This document shows positions 23,199 to 32,458 of a stretch of DNA of 64,000 nucleotides, piece after piece; the first letter of the stretch is position 1, and every line of letters starts with the position of its first letter. Source of the stretch: Spirosoma sp. SC4-14 (GTDB lineage Bacteria > Bacteroidota > Bacteroidia > Cytophagales > Spirosomataceae); the NCBI RefSeq assembly GCF_037201965.1, contig NZ_CP147518.1, positions 5,759,001 to 5,823,000 of the forward strand, given 5' to 3'. The notes beneath the pieces are model-generated. The model worked only from the letters and a program-made list of their open reading frames with translations, ran no database searches and was not told where the DNA came from. The translations under genes and the position numbers were made by a program.

Positions 23199-24446
23199 AT
23201 GACAACGAAAATCATACTAACCGGAACCCTACTTTTCTTCGGGCTAACCACTGCCTATAGCCAGGACAAAACCCTGATGAAGGTCCGGGAGCAACAGGCA
23301 GCAGCAACAGCCACCGAACGAGCTACGAAACAGGTGGTTCCTGAAGGTAATTTCAAAAAGACAACCCTTACCCGCGACTTCATTTCGGAAGGAGCCGCCG
23401 TAGCCGATCTGAACAAAGATGGCAAAATGGACATCGTGGCCGGTTATTACTGGTTCGAAGCACCCAACTGGACCCGTCACGAAATGGCACCGTCGCGTAC
23501 CTACGACCCGCGCAAAGAATACAGCGATTCATTTCTCAATATGGGGATGGACGTCAATCAGGATGGCTGGGACGATGTGGTTATTATCGACTTCCCCGGC
23601 AAACCCGGTTTCTGGTTCGAAAATCCGAAGAATAACGCATCAGGTGAATGGAAAAAGCACATGCTGGCCAATTCGATGGGCATTGCCAACGAGTCGCCGG
23701 GGTTTATTGACATCGATGGCGACGGGCGGCTCGATATTCTGTGTGGCGATAAAGACAAAAAGCAGATTGTCTGGCTGAAAGCGCCATCCAAACCCGGCGA
23801 AACCGAATGGATACGTTACCCGCTTAGCAAAGAGAACGTGCCGGGTACGGAAATTTTCTCGCACGGCATTGGCTTCGGCGACATCAATAAAGACGGCTTC
23901 AACGATGTGGTGATCCGCGAAGGCTGGTTTGAAGGAAAAGCGGATAAAAAATCCGGTGATTGGGTCTTTCATCCGGCCAATCTGGGCGAACCCTGCTCGC
24001 ATATGCAGGTGCTGGATGTAAATGGCGACGGCAAGGCCGACGTAGTTAGTGCATCAGCTCACGCGCTGGGCGTTTGGTGGCATGAACAGATCACCGACGA
24101 GCAGGGTCAGGTTAACTTCAAAACACACCTGATGAGCAACACGACCGCCCAAACCCACTCCTCCATCATGGCCGACTTGAATGGCGATGGGCGAAAAGAT
24201 TACATCACCGGCAAGCGGTTTCTGGCTCACCACGGTCGCGACCCCGGCGACAGCGATCCGGCTATTCTGATGTGGTTTGAATTTACACCTGGCAAGGAGC
24301 CGTATTACAAAGAACACATCATCGATACCGATTCAGGTTCGGGCCTGAACGTTACGGTTCACGACATGAACGGCGACAAAAAACCCGATATCATTGTCGC
24401 CAATAAAAACGGCGTATTCCTGCTTGAGAATAAGATAAAAAAGTAA
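23199..24446 (+). CDS. Secreted FG-GAP/VCBS repeat protein
   Basis: 415 aa with a signal peptide of about 21 residues. The rest is a seven-bladed-type propeller built from FG-GAP/VCBS repeats with calcium-binding loops of the form D-x-N-x-D-G (V-A-D-L-N-K-D-G-K-M-D, I-D-G-D-G-R-L-D, D-I-N-K-D-G-F-N-D, V-N-G-D-G-K-A-D, L-N-G-D-G-R-K-D, M-N-G-D-K-K-P-D). It is probably an extracellular binding protein with no catalytic motif. It may work with the dehydrogenase-like protein upstream, though a repeat cluster separates them. Confidence 0.88.
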   Translation: MTTKIILTGTLLFFGLTTAYSQDKTLMKVREQQAAATATERATKQVVPEGNFKKTTLTRDFISEGAAVADLNKDGKMDIVAGYYWFEAPNWTRHEMAPSRTYDPRKEYSDSFLNMGMDVNQDGWDDVVIIDFPGKPGFWFENPKNNASGEWKKHMLANSMGIANESPGFIDIDGDGRLDILCGDKDKKQIVWLKAPSKPGETEWIRYPLSKENVPGTEIFSHGIGFGDINKDGFNDVVIREGWFEGKADKKSGDWVFHPANLGEPCSHMQVLDVNGDGKADVVSASAHALGVWWHEQITDEQGQVNFKTHLMSNTTAQTHSSIMADLNGDGRKDYITGKRFLAHHGRDPGDSDPAILMWFEFTPGKEPYYKEHIIDTDSGSGLNVTVHDMNGDKKPDIIVANKNGVFLLENKIKK

Positions 24447-24449
24447 AAA

Positions 24450-24507
24450 TTTCGACAGGATTAACAGGATTGAAAAAATCATAAAAATCCCGTTAATCCT
24501 GTCGAAA
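24450..24507. repeat. Palindromic REP-like element (GACAGGATTAACAGGATT family)
   Basis: 22-bp arms (24450-24471 / 24486-24507) with one mismatch and a 14-nt loop, located between convergent genes. The same core TTTCGACAGGATTAACAGG returns in the hairpin at 63643-63739, so it is a dispersed element that may also terminate transcription. Confidence 0.7.
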
Positions 24508-24523
24508 AGCAATTTCCATCGAC

Positions 24524-25366
24524 TCAATGTTTAAGTCGTCGAAGCACAAACTCTTCCAGTGTATTGATTGCCGGATTGTTGGCCATGTGTTTAATCAACG
24601 ACACATGCGTATCGGCTAATTTTGGCAACAAAGCCGCATCAATGGCCTGCAAATCAGCAGGAATCATGGTTTGGGGCATCACCGAGATACCCATACCCGC
24701 CCGGACAGCCGCTACCGCTCCGGCATAACTCGGGCTCGAAAACACCAGGCGCCACGCGCGACTCGCCTGTTCCAGAGACTTGATAGCCGAAGCCCGATAG
24801 ACACAAGGCTGGGGGGCCAACACCAGTGGCACCGGCTTTCCAGAATCGATCAGGTTTGGATCGCCAACCCATTTGAGCGGTTCCGACCACACATCCAGCC
24901 CATTGGGAAAATCCTCTGGCCGATTCATTTTCACCAGCACCAGATCAAACTCATTCTGTTTGAACCGCTCGAACAAGTTGAGCGTTAAGTCACACTCTAT
25001 TTTCAGCAGGATACGGGGATGAATCCGGGAGAAATCAGCCAGCACATCCGACAAATACACAGTAGCAAAATTCTCCGGTAAACCAAAGCGTACTTCCCCT
25101 TCCAGTTCGGGTTCTTTAAAACGATCCAGCGCTTCGCGGTGCAAGGCAAAAATCTGGCGGGCATACCCCAGAAAAATCTCGCCTTCGGGGGTAAGTGTAA
25201 ACGCCTTGCCCCGAACCAGCAACAACTTCCCCAGTAAGCCTTCGAGCTTAGTCATCTGCTGACTAATTGCCGATTGAGTCCGGCCTACCCGGTCGGCTGC
25301 TTTAGTAAAACTCCCCGTTTCTGCTACCGCAATGAAACACTGTAGGGCAATGGTATCAATATTCAT
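24524..25366 (-). CDS. LysR family transcriptional regulator, probable regulator of dabBA
   Basis: 280 aa. The N-terminal winged HTH (residues 1-62) is typical: A-L-Q-C-F-I-A-V-A-E-T-G-S-F-T-K-A-A with S-A-I-S-Q-Q-M-T-K-L-E. The C-terminal substrate-binding domain (about 90-275) is typical of the family. It is divergent from dabB with a 104-bp shared promoter region, which holds an AT-rich inverted TTCTAATA/TATTAGAA-type repeat. By position it should control carbon uptake, as CbbR-like proteins do elsewhere. The coinducer is unknown. Confidence 0.88.
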   Translation of the reverse strand: MNIDTIALQCFIAVAETGSFTKAADRVGRTQSAISQQMTKLEGLLGKLLLVRGKAFTLTPEGEIFLGYARQIFALHREALDRFKEPELEGEVRFGLPENFATVYLSDVLADFSRIHPRILLKIECDLTLNLFERFKQNEFDLVLVKMNRPEDFPNGLDVWSEPLKWVGDPNLIDSGKPVPLVLAPQPCVYRASAIKSLEQASRAWRLVFSSPSYAGAVAAVRAGMGISVMPQTMIPADLQAIDAALLPKLADTHVSLIKHMANNPAINTLEEFVLRRLKH

Positions 25367-25470
25367 AAGATTTTCTAATATAAAACATTAGAATTTCGAG
25401 TTTTTCTAATATTAGAATAACTAATACTTTTGAGCGCTAAAATAAACATAACTTATAAATAAATATTCGG
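25367..25470. promoter_or_regulatory. Divergent LysR / dabB control region
   Basis: The 104-bp AT-rich gap between a LysR gene and dabB contains TTTTCTAATATAAAACATTAG followed by repeated TTTTTCTAATATTAGAATAA (about 25370-25422). The interrupted dyad TCTAATATTAGA is consistent with a LysR binding site (T-N11-A type). Assignment of the exact promoter was not possible. Confidence 0.45.
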
Positions 25471-26814
25471 ATGCTACTTTTTATCCTCACCAGTCTCTTT
25501 CATTTGGATAGGCTGGCTGTGATCATGATTGCTGTGGTCGTCTTTATTGGTCTATGCGTGGGTAGTTTTGCCTACCGTTATTTGAAAGGCGATGGTCAAT
25601 ATCGGGCGTTTTTTGTCCGGCTCAGTTTACTGATCACTTCAGTAGTATTGATGGTCAGTGCAGATCATATAGGCTTCTTACTGGTAAGCTGGTGCATAAG
25701 CAACGGGCTTCTGGTTCGATTGATGGTCCATAAATCAGGCTGGAAAGCGGCCAGAGCATCAGGCTGGCTGGCGGCCAAAAACTTTATTGTAGGGTCGGTC
25801 TGTATTGCCACGGCCCTGGGTCTGTTTTATCTGTCAACGGGCGAAACAAGCATTCAGGCGTTGCTTCGCCAGCCCATGATTTCGACACCGATGTGGGCAG
25901 CATTGGGCTTTTTGATGGTAGGCGCTATGAGCCAATCGGCAATTTGGCCATTCCATCGCTGGCTGCTGAGTTCCCTGAATTCGCCAACGCCGGTTTCGGC
26001 TATCATGCACGCGGGTCTGATCAATGGCGGAGGCTTCTTACTGGTTCGGTTTGCCCCCCTTTACCTGCAAAGCCCTTATCTGCTGACTGGTTTGGTGGTG
26101 GTGGGATTCCTGACTGCGTGGCTGGGTACATTGTGGAAGCTCATGCAACCCGATGTGAAGCGGATGCTGGCCTGTTCGACAATGGGCCAAATGGGGTTTA
26201 TGTTCGTACAATGTGGATTGGGCTTATTTCCGGCAGCAGTAGCTCATCTGGTCTGGCATGGAATGTTCAAAGCATATTTATTCCTGTCCAGTGGAAGTGC
26301 CGCTCAGGAAAAGCGCGTCGATCAGGGCTACCCACCGAGCCTCCCAGCTTTTTTCGGTGCGTTACTATGTGGACTAGTAGGGAGTTACAGCTTTGCGCTG
26401 GCGACGGGAAAGACCTGGTTTGCGAATGATACTACCTCCGTATTGACCGGTGTGGCTTTTCTAGCAGGTAGCCAGTTCGCCTTGCCCTTACTTCATGCCA
26501 AACCACTCCGGGCGCTGCCACTGGCCCTTCTTGGTACTGGCTTAGCCGGATTGGCTTATGGAGGCAGCGTGCAACTCATTACCGGCCTAATGGCTCCGAT
26601 GGCGTTAATGCAGCCTCAAGCGCTGAATGGCTTTCACATAGCCGGTTTGCTGGCGCTGGTACTGGCCTGGCTGTACAGGTTATTTGCCAGAAATCCTGAA
26701 AAAACCAAGCAAGCTCCTGCCTGGGTCTTAAAAGGCTATGTGCTGGCCCTCAATGCAAGTCAGCCACATCCTACCACCATCACGAATCATCGTAAGCACT
26801 ATCAGTATCAATAA
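25471..26814 (+). CDS. dabB: DabB, proton-conducting membrane subunit of a DIC transporter
   Basis: 447 aa, about twelve membrane helices, related to NuoL/MrpA proton-conducting subunits. Helix motifs include S-A-I-W-P-F-H-R-W-L, S-P-T-P-V-S-A-I-M-H-A-G-L-I-N-G-G-G-F-L and the K-x-M-L-A-C-S-T-M-G-Q-M-G region. There are no other complex I genes nearby. Directly followed (9 bp) by dabA, it fits the two-gene DAB system, in which proton flow through DabB powers conversion of CO2 to bicarbonate by DabA. ATG at 25471. Confidence 0.9.
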   Translation: MLLFILTSLFHLDRLAVIMIAVVVFIGLCVGSFAYRYLKGDGQYRAFFVRLSLLITSVVLMVSADHIGFLLVSWCISNGLLVRLMVHKSGWKAARASGWLAAKNFIVGSVCIATALGLFYLSTGETSIQALLRQPMISTPMWAALGFLMVGAMSQSAIWPFHRWLLSSLNSPTPVSAIMHAGLINGGGFLLVRFAPLYLQSPYLLTGLVVVGFLTAWLGTLWKLMQPDVKRMLACSTMGQMGFMFVQCGLGLFPAAVAHLVWHGMFKAYLFLSSGSAAQEKRVDQGYPPSLPAFFGALLCGLVGSYSFALATGKTWFANDTTSVLTGVAFLAGSQFALPLLHAKPLRALPLALLGTGLAGLAYGGSVQLITGLMAPMALMQPQALNGFHIAGLLALVLAWLYRLFARNPEKTKQAPAWVLKGYVLALNASQPHPTTITNHRKHYQYQ

Positions 26815-26823
26815 CCACTTAGC

Positions 26824-29064
26824 ATGGAAACCCCTATTTTATCCCAGCCCATCGATTTACAAATCGATTCTGTTGACATACAACCTGACGATACAGTCCA
26901 ATTAACCGAACAAATAACAAATAGCTTTAAAAAAATAGCCCCTTCGTGGCCGCTGAAGAATCTGATTGCGGTAAACCCTCTTCAGGGTTTCGAGGAGCTA
27001 CCTATCGAAACGGCCTTATCGCTGGGATACGCCTATTTCCAACAGCCTACATTGCCTAAGCCAATGGAAACGGTTAACCAGCAAACGCTCAAATGGCTAC
27101 AAGTGTATTTTGACGATGGACAGGCAACTTTACCCATGCCCCTACGCCATTTAGGGCTGTACTCGGCCTGGCAACAGCTTGCACTTTATGATGTATGCTT
27201 GCACGGCAATGATGAACATAAACGGCAGTGGTTAGCCGCTTTGCCGAAAAACCCCGCTCAGGCTCTACAGGAGTCGCTGGTTGACCTACATATTGCCACC
27301 GACGAGCAGGAACAGTTTCTGACCCTTATGCTCACAACCCTGCCTGGCTGGGCTTCTTATGTCCGATACCGCACCGACTGGGCTGGCCTGGATACCCATC
27401 ACCCCCACCCGGTAACTCAGATGGAGTATCTGGCTCTGCGCGTAATTATTACCCGTTTGCTGTGGCCCGAAGCCAGAACCCTCCTGACCTGGTATCAACA
27501 TGTACGAAAAAATACCAAACCCAGCCCCAACCTGTTGAGAGAGTTGGAACTGGCCGAACGTAGATTCCGGTTGCCACTCCTGAAGCAATTAGCGGCTCAA
27601 TCGCTAACAGAGTCAGCGCTACCAGAAGCTCAGTTCGTTTTCTGTATCGACGTTCGTTCTGAACCTTTTCGTCGGGCTCTGGAAGCAACGGGTAATTATC
27701 AGACGCTGGGGTTTGCGGGCTTCTTTGGGGTACCTATTCAGGTAACCGATACGGTAACAGGTGATTCGTATGCGTCCTGCCCGGTTTTGCTCACTCCCAA
27801 CCATACCATACACGAGTCACCCTGCGGTCATGCTACCGAACAACAGCAGGATCGCAAGCGGTATGCCCGATTAACGAAACTTAGCCAGCTCTATCAATCC
27901 CTGAAATATACCTTTACTACGCCCTTTGCGCTGGTCGAAGGACTCGGAATGGCGAGCGGTATCTGGATGGGATTACGCAGCCTAATGCCTCGACTGGCTT
28001 CCGGGCTTCAGACCCAGTTGGTTCGGTCGATTCGAAAACCAATGGCGGTACATTCCTCTTTAGAAACCATTCCATTCGCCGACCAGTGCCGTTATGCCGA
28101 AGGAGCGTTACGAACGATGGGTCTAACAGAGCAGTTTGCCCCTCTGGTTGTCTTTTGTGGGCACGGTAGTTCGACGCAGAATAATGCCTATGCAACTGCA
28201 CTCGATTGCGGGGCTTGTGGTGGACGACATGGTGGTAGCAATGCCCGCGTACTGGCGGGTATTCTGAATGATCATCAGGTTCGGCACTCTCTCCTCCAAA
28301 AAGGAATCATAATTCCCGACACAACGCAGTTCATAGCGGCCGAGCACAATACAACCACCGATGAAGTTACGCTCTTTGGAGACATTCCGTCTGAGATGCG
28401 TCAATCGCTCGACCAAAATCTGGCAAAAGCCCGACAAATCAATAGCCTTGAACGCCTTAAACACCTACAGCCCAACCAGCCCGTTGATAATGGTGTACTG
28501 CAAACCTGGTTGCGCGCCAAAGACTGGGCTCAGGTTCGTCCCGAATGGGGGCTGGCCCGAAACGCAGCGTTCATAGTGGCTCCACGCGCACTGACGGCTG
28601 AGCTTAATCTGGAAGGGCGCTGTTTTCTGCATTCCTACAACTATGCACAAGACCCACAAGGAACAGCCCTGACAACAATTCTTACGGCTCCAATGGTGGT
28701 GGCCGAATGGATCAATACCCAATACCTGTTTTCTACGCTGGATAATGTAGCATATGGAGGAGGTAGCAAATTAACCCAGAACATCACGGGCAAAATTGGT
28801 ATCATGCAGGGAAATACAAGCGATCTGATGACGGGCCTACCGTTACAATCGGTCTATGCTACCGACAACCTGACCTACCATGAACCTCAGCGGTTGATGG
28901 CGGTGGTTTATGCTCCCCGAACCATGCTGGATTCAATTATTCAGAGCCAGCCTGTGCTACAAAAATTATTTGGAAATGGATGGACACAACTGGCCTGCCT
29001 CGACCCAGAGGATGGTAAAACCTATCTGCTAAGCCGCGAATTCGCATGGCAAAACGTACATTAA
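26824..29064 (+). CDS. dabA: DabA, beta-carbonic-anhydrase-like subunit of a DIC transporter (DUF2309)
   Basis: 746 aa, soluble. Zinc ligands match the family pattern: Cys274 and Asp276 in F-C-I-D-V-R-S-E-P-F-R, His447 in V-F-C-G-H-G-S-S, and Cys462 in L-D-C-G-A-C-G-G-R-H-G. The N-terminal W-P-L-K-N-L-I-A-V-N-P-L-Q-G-F-E signature is present. DabA hydrates CO2 vectorially and depends on DabB for energy. In a heterotroph the pair would supply bicarbonate for anaplerotic carboxylases at ambient CO2. A terminator follows at 29112-29140. Confidence 0.93.
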   Translation: METPILSQPIDLQIDSVDIQPDDTVQLTEQITNSFKKIAPSWPLKNLIAVNPLQGFEELPIETALSLGYAYFQQPTLPKPMETVNQQTLKWLQVYFDDGQATLPMPLRHLGLYSAWQQLALYDVCLHGNDEHKRQWLAALPKNPAQALQESLVDLHIATDEQEQFLTLMLTTLPGWASYVRYRTDWAGLDTHHPHPVTQMEYLALRVIITRLLWPEARTLLTWYQHVRKNTKPSPNLLRELELAERRFRLPLLKQLAAQSLTESALPEAQFVFCIDVRSEPFRRALEATGNYQTLGFAGFFGVPIQVTDTVTGDSYASCPVLLTPNHTIHESPCGHATEQQQDRKRYARLTKLSQLYQSLKYTFTTPFALVEGLGMASGIWMGLRSLMPRLASGLQTQLVRSIRKPMAVHSSLETIPFADQCRYAEGALRTMGLTEQFAPLVVFCGHGSSTQNNAYATALDCGACGGRHGGSNARVLAGILNDHQVRHSLLQKGIIIPDTTQFIAAEHNTTTDEVTLFGDIPSEMRQSLDQNLAKARQINSLERLKHLQPNQPVDNGVLQTWLRAKDWAQVRPEWGLARNAAFIVAPRALTAELNLEGRCFLHSYNYAQDPQGTALTTILTAPMVVAEWINTQYLFSTLDNVAYGGGSKLTQNITGKIGIMQGNTSDLMTGLPLQSVYATDNLTYHEPQRLMAVVYAPRTMLDSIIQSQPVLQKLFGNGWTQLACLDPEDGKTYLLSREFAWQNVH

Positions 29065-29111
29065 CATTCACACTTAAACAGAGACCTGAGTAAGGCTTTT
29101 TGCCTGAGAAC

Positions 29112-29140
29112 ACAGCCCCTACACGCTACGTAGGGGCTGT
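29112..29140 (+). terminator. Terminator of dabBA
   Basis: 11-bp perfect stem ACAGCCCCTAC (29112-29122) / GTAGGGGCTGT (29130-29140), 7-nt loop, then TTAATT on the plus strand. It lies between convergent genes. Confidence 0.7.
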
Positions 29141-29186
29141 TTAATTCGTATGTTCCGTAATAATTCCGCTGCATTAGCGAAAGGTT

Positions 29187-31589
29187 TTACTCATAGGCCA
29201 ACGCTTCGCGGGTGGTAAGCCGATTAGCCCGCCGGGCAGGAAACAGGGTAGCCAGATACGAACCAACCACAATAAGAATGACCCAAATGCCTAAAGCCAG
29301 GGGCAAAATAGCCAGACTTAATGGTGTCCGAAAAGCCATGTTTCCAATAAACTGCCCAAGATAAGTTGATAGCAATAGGGAGAGCACAAAAGCCAGAAAA
29401 ATACTGAATGCGCCAATGGTCAACCCTTCCCACACAATCAGATTGCGGATTCGGCTGGGTGTTGCTCCAAGGGCTCGCATCACACCAATTTCGCGCGTTC
29501 GTTCCATCATGTTCATACTCATGGTCGATAACAGACCCAGCGTTCCGACCAGCGCCATCAGAATAGCCATCGCCATCAGCGAGTTAATCAGAATCCGCAT
29601 ATGACCGGCAATGGCATTGTGCAATAACCAAACCGGTACACTCGACCGAACAGCAATATTTTCGCGCTCAAGGCGGTTTTCAACTTCGTTGATTTTTGTT
29701 TTGACGAAAGCCCGGTCGCGATTGGCAAAGGCGATACGGAGCATGGCCGAGCAACCCGAGGAAGGTATGTATCTGGCTAACGCGTCAATAGAAACGTAGG
29801 CTGTGGCCGCAGAACCCACATCTTCCGTAAAGCCAATAATGCGCCAGGTTGTAGGTTTGTCGCCAACAGAGAGCAGTAGCGTATCGCCTAGTTTCATTCC
29901 TTTTCTTCTGGCCAACTGATTCAGTACAACATCGGTTGCCGACTGCCTATTCAGCCAGTGTCCCTCCACCACTGTAGGGTTCAGTAGTCGTGTTGGAACG
30001 GGGAGCGCGAGCACCGTAAAACTACCATGTCCTTTATCGGGATAAGTATGTGAAACGGCATAAGGCCCCGTTTGGGCAATAGATACCGGAGCAAAACTAC
30101 CGATCTCAACCTGTTTTATGCCAGCCATATTCTTCAATTGAGCAATGGCCTTGTTGACTTGCATGGGATTGTCTAACCGAATTTCGAGGTCATATAACCG
30201 TTGCGTATAAATTCGGCTCAGGTTCGCATCCCAGGCCGACGACACATTCAGCGCCGTCATAAACATGGCCCCACCTGCTGCCAAAAGCCCTAATGTCATG
30301 GCTAGTCGGGTTCGTTGACGAAACACGTTTCGTAACGAAAGCAGAAACGTTTCGCTCAGAAAACGAAGCGAAGCCAACCGCACGAACCACCAAGACGGAG
30401 TTACCCCCGACTGCGACACGCCATAATTGTCCAGTGCCTGGCGAACTGGCAGTCGGCTCCCCCGAATTACCGGAAACGCAACCACCAATACAGGAATCAG
30501 CATTCCTGTAGCAACTTGCAACAACGGAACCCAGTTTGGAATGCTGGCATCAGTGAGTTCAATATTGAGCAGGGTGGCAATGCGCGAATACAAGACCGAC
30601 GCGGCTAACCGGCTTAGCGGAATACTGACTGCCAGAGCAACCATACAAAGAATGACCAGCATAACCAGATAAAGACCGGCAATCTGGCCCGATGTAGCGC
30701 CAATTGTTTTCATAACCCCAATCTGCCGAACCTGTTTCACCATCAGCGTTGCCATCGATGTGGCAACCAGAATAGACCCCAGGAGTAGAATCAGATAGCT
30801 AAACACGATGAAAATGGTCATCACGGCTTCCATCTGGCTCTGGTGTGGATGCCGGTTAGGGGGCGGCACCTGAATTTCATGAACTTTGTAACCTTTCTTT
30901 TCTAACCAGGCCGAAACCATTCGGGCCTGATCAGTAATGTGGGGTGCCGAATCTTCGTTGGAGGCCACTTGTATTTTGAGCTGATCGAACTGGTGATTCT
31001 CGCCTAGCCAACGTAGCGTTGCCAGCGTAATATACCCATATCCTGCCTGCTCCTGCCATGCCGGAGCCAGCGCCGGATCGTGAACAATTCCTGCTATTCG
31101 AACCGGTTTAGGGCTCCCGTTTCGGGTTTTCACTGTAATTGTGGCTCCCTCCTGAGCCTCCATCATACTCAACGCCGTCCGTTCGACCAGCATACTACCT
31201 AACGCGGGTTCGGTGGGGCCCGATAGCCGATGGAATTTGCTGATACGGAGGTTGTGGAAATCATCGATCACAAATAGCAGAATCGGGTACCATTTGTCAT
31301 TGACGTTCATTCGAGCCGTTAGAGTAGCCCGACGGTCGGCTTCTTTCAGAATGGGCAAGCGTTTGACGCTATCGACCAGACTACGGGAAATTGAATCCTC
31401 CAGCTCAATTGTGGCCGAAGCGGGCAATGTACCCCTATAATTGGCAGTCATCTCCCGACGAACGACGACATAACCACCCAGAATGCAACCAATGCCAAAC
31501 ACGCCAAGCGCAATGGCCAGCACCAGCATTGCATTTTTGGCATAATCTGATGTAATGTCGCGCAGGACCTTCAGATATCTAATCTTCAT
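29187..31589 (-). CDS. ABC transporter permease with two FtsX domains (MacB/LolE-like)
   Basis: 800 aa. Helix 1 (about 18-40) is followed by a periplasmic domain (about 45-255). Three helices with an FtsX domain follow (255-375), then another helix, a second extracellular domain (430-660) and a second FtsX set of three helices (670-800). T-R-E-I-G-V-M-R-A-L-G-A-T-P-S-R-I is the classical FtsX motif, and the first copy has R-Q-I-G-V-M-K-T-I-G-A-T. This layout fits exporters or lipoprotein/peptide extrusion pumps. It works with the ATPase encoded just upstream (15-nt gap). The substrate is unknown. Confidence 0.88.
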   Translation of the reverse strand: MKIRYLKVLRDITSDYAKNAMLVLAIALGVFGIGCILGGYVVVRREMTANYRGTLPASATIELEDSISRSLVDSVKRLPILKEADRRATLTARMNVNDKWYPILLFVIDDFHNLRISKFHRLSGPTEPALGSMLVERTALSMMEAQEGATITVKTRNGSPKPVRIAGIVHDPALAPAWQEQAGYGYITLATLRWLGENHQFDQLKIQVASNEDSAPHITDQARMVSAWLEKKGYKVHEIQVPPPNRHPHQSQMEAVMTIFIVFSYLILLLGSILVATSMATLMVKQVRQIGVMKTIGATSGQIAGLYLVMLVILCMVALAVSIPLSRLAASVLYSRIATLLNIELTDASIPNWVPLLQVATGMLIPVLVVAFPVIRGSRLPVRQALDNYGVSQSGVTPSWWFVRLASLRFLSETFLLSLRNVFRQRTRLAMTLGLLAAGGAMFMTALNVSSAWDANLSRIYTQRLYDLEIRLDNPMQVNKAIAQLKNMAGIKQVEIGSFAPVSIAQTGPYAVSHTYPDKGHGSFTVLALPVPTRLLNPTVVEGHWLNRQSATDVVLNQLARRKGMKLGDTLLLSVGDKPTTWRIIGFTEDVGSAATAYVSIDALARYIPSSGCSAMLRIAFANRDRAFVKTKINEVENRLERENIAVRSSVPVWLLHNAIAGHMRILINSLMAMAILMALVGTLGLLSTMSMNMMERTREIGVMRALGATPSRIRNLIVWEGLTIGAFSIFLAFVLSLLLSTYLGQFIGNMAFRTPLSLAILPLALGIWVILIVVGSYLATLFPARRANRLTTREALAYE

Positions 31590-31604
31590 GGTTTCGGAGA
31601 TGAA

Positions 31605-32345
31605 TTAAGCGGATACCGCCGTTGAATCTGTAATGACACCGTCGGCAATAGCAATAGTATGTTCAAACCGGGTCGAGAACTCTTTCTCATGCGTGACCAC
31701 AATAACCGTTTTACCGGCCCGCGCCAGTTTGGCAAAGAGCTGAAAAATAGCCGAAGCCGTTTGCGAATCCAGATTACCGGTAGGTTCGTCGGCTACCAGA
31801 ATCGGCGGGTCATTGGCCAGCGCCCTGGCTATAGCTACCCGTTGTTGCTGCCCGCCCGAAAGTGCCGACGGAAACTTGTTGGCCTGCTCACGAATGTCGA
31901 CCTGTTCTAATAATTGCAAGGCCCGGCTTTTTCGCTCAGCCTTCGGGTAGGTGTTGCAGAAATCCATAGGTAGCATCACATTTTCCAGAATAGTCAGCGT
32001 TGGCAGCAACTGAAAGAACTGGAACACGACACCAATAGTCTGGCCGCGCCAGGATGCCAGCGCACTTTCCGACAGTTTATCGATCCGAACGCCATTCACC
32101 AGTACGCTTCCTGCGGTAGGTTTGTCGATGCCAGTAATGATGTTGAGTAGTGTTGATTTGCCGCTACCCGATTTGCCGGTTATGGCCACCAACTGGCCCG
32201 ACGAAATTGTGAGCGAGACCCGTTTTAACGCCTGAAATGTACCGGATGCCAGTGTAAAAGTCTTTGTTACCTCGGCTAGTTCGATTATCGTTTTGTGTTG
32301 CACTTTGCTTGTTGTTTTTTGGGCAATTCTCGCAAACAAAAGCAC
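31605..32345 (-). CDS. ABC transporter ATP-binding protein (MacB/LolD type)
   Basis: About 246 aa from a GTG at 32345; a second GTG at 32300 would remove 15 residues and is equally possible. A complete ABC ATPase: Walker [10 protein letters not shown], signature [15 protein letters not shown], Walker [13 protein letters not shown], His switch V-T-H-E. The G-N-L-D after Walker B is typical of MacB/LolD/FtsE. It forms an export unit with the FtsX permease downstream and is probably controlled by the AraC protein encoded upstream. Confidence 0.9.
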   Translation of the reverse strand: MLLFARIAQKTTSKVQHKTIIELAEVTKTFTLASGTFQALKRVSLTISSGQLVAITGKSGSGKSTLLNIITGIDKPTAGSVLVNGVRIDKLSESALASWRGQTIGVVFQFFQLLPTLTILENVMLPMDFCNTYPKAERKSRALQLLEQVDIREQANKFPSALSGGQQQRVAIARALANDPPILVADEPTGNLDSQTASAIFQLFAKLARAGKTVIVVTHEKEFSTRFEHTIAIADGVITDSTAVSA

Positions 32346-32458
32346 AGCAGTCGTCTAGCTACATCCAGATGGACGTAAAAAACGATTGAATTGTTGAGTG
32401 ATTGAGTGATTGAATTACGCTCCGCCGTTGCGATTGAAGAACTAGCTAATTCAACAAT

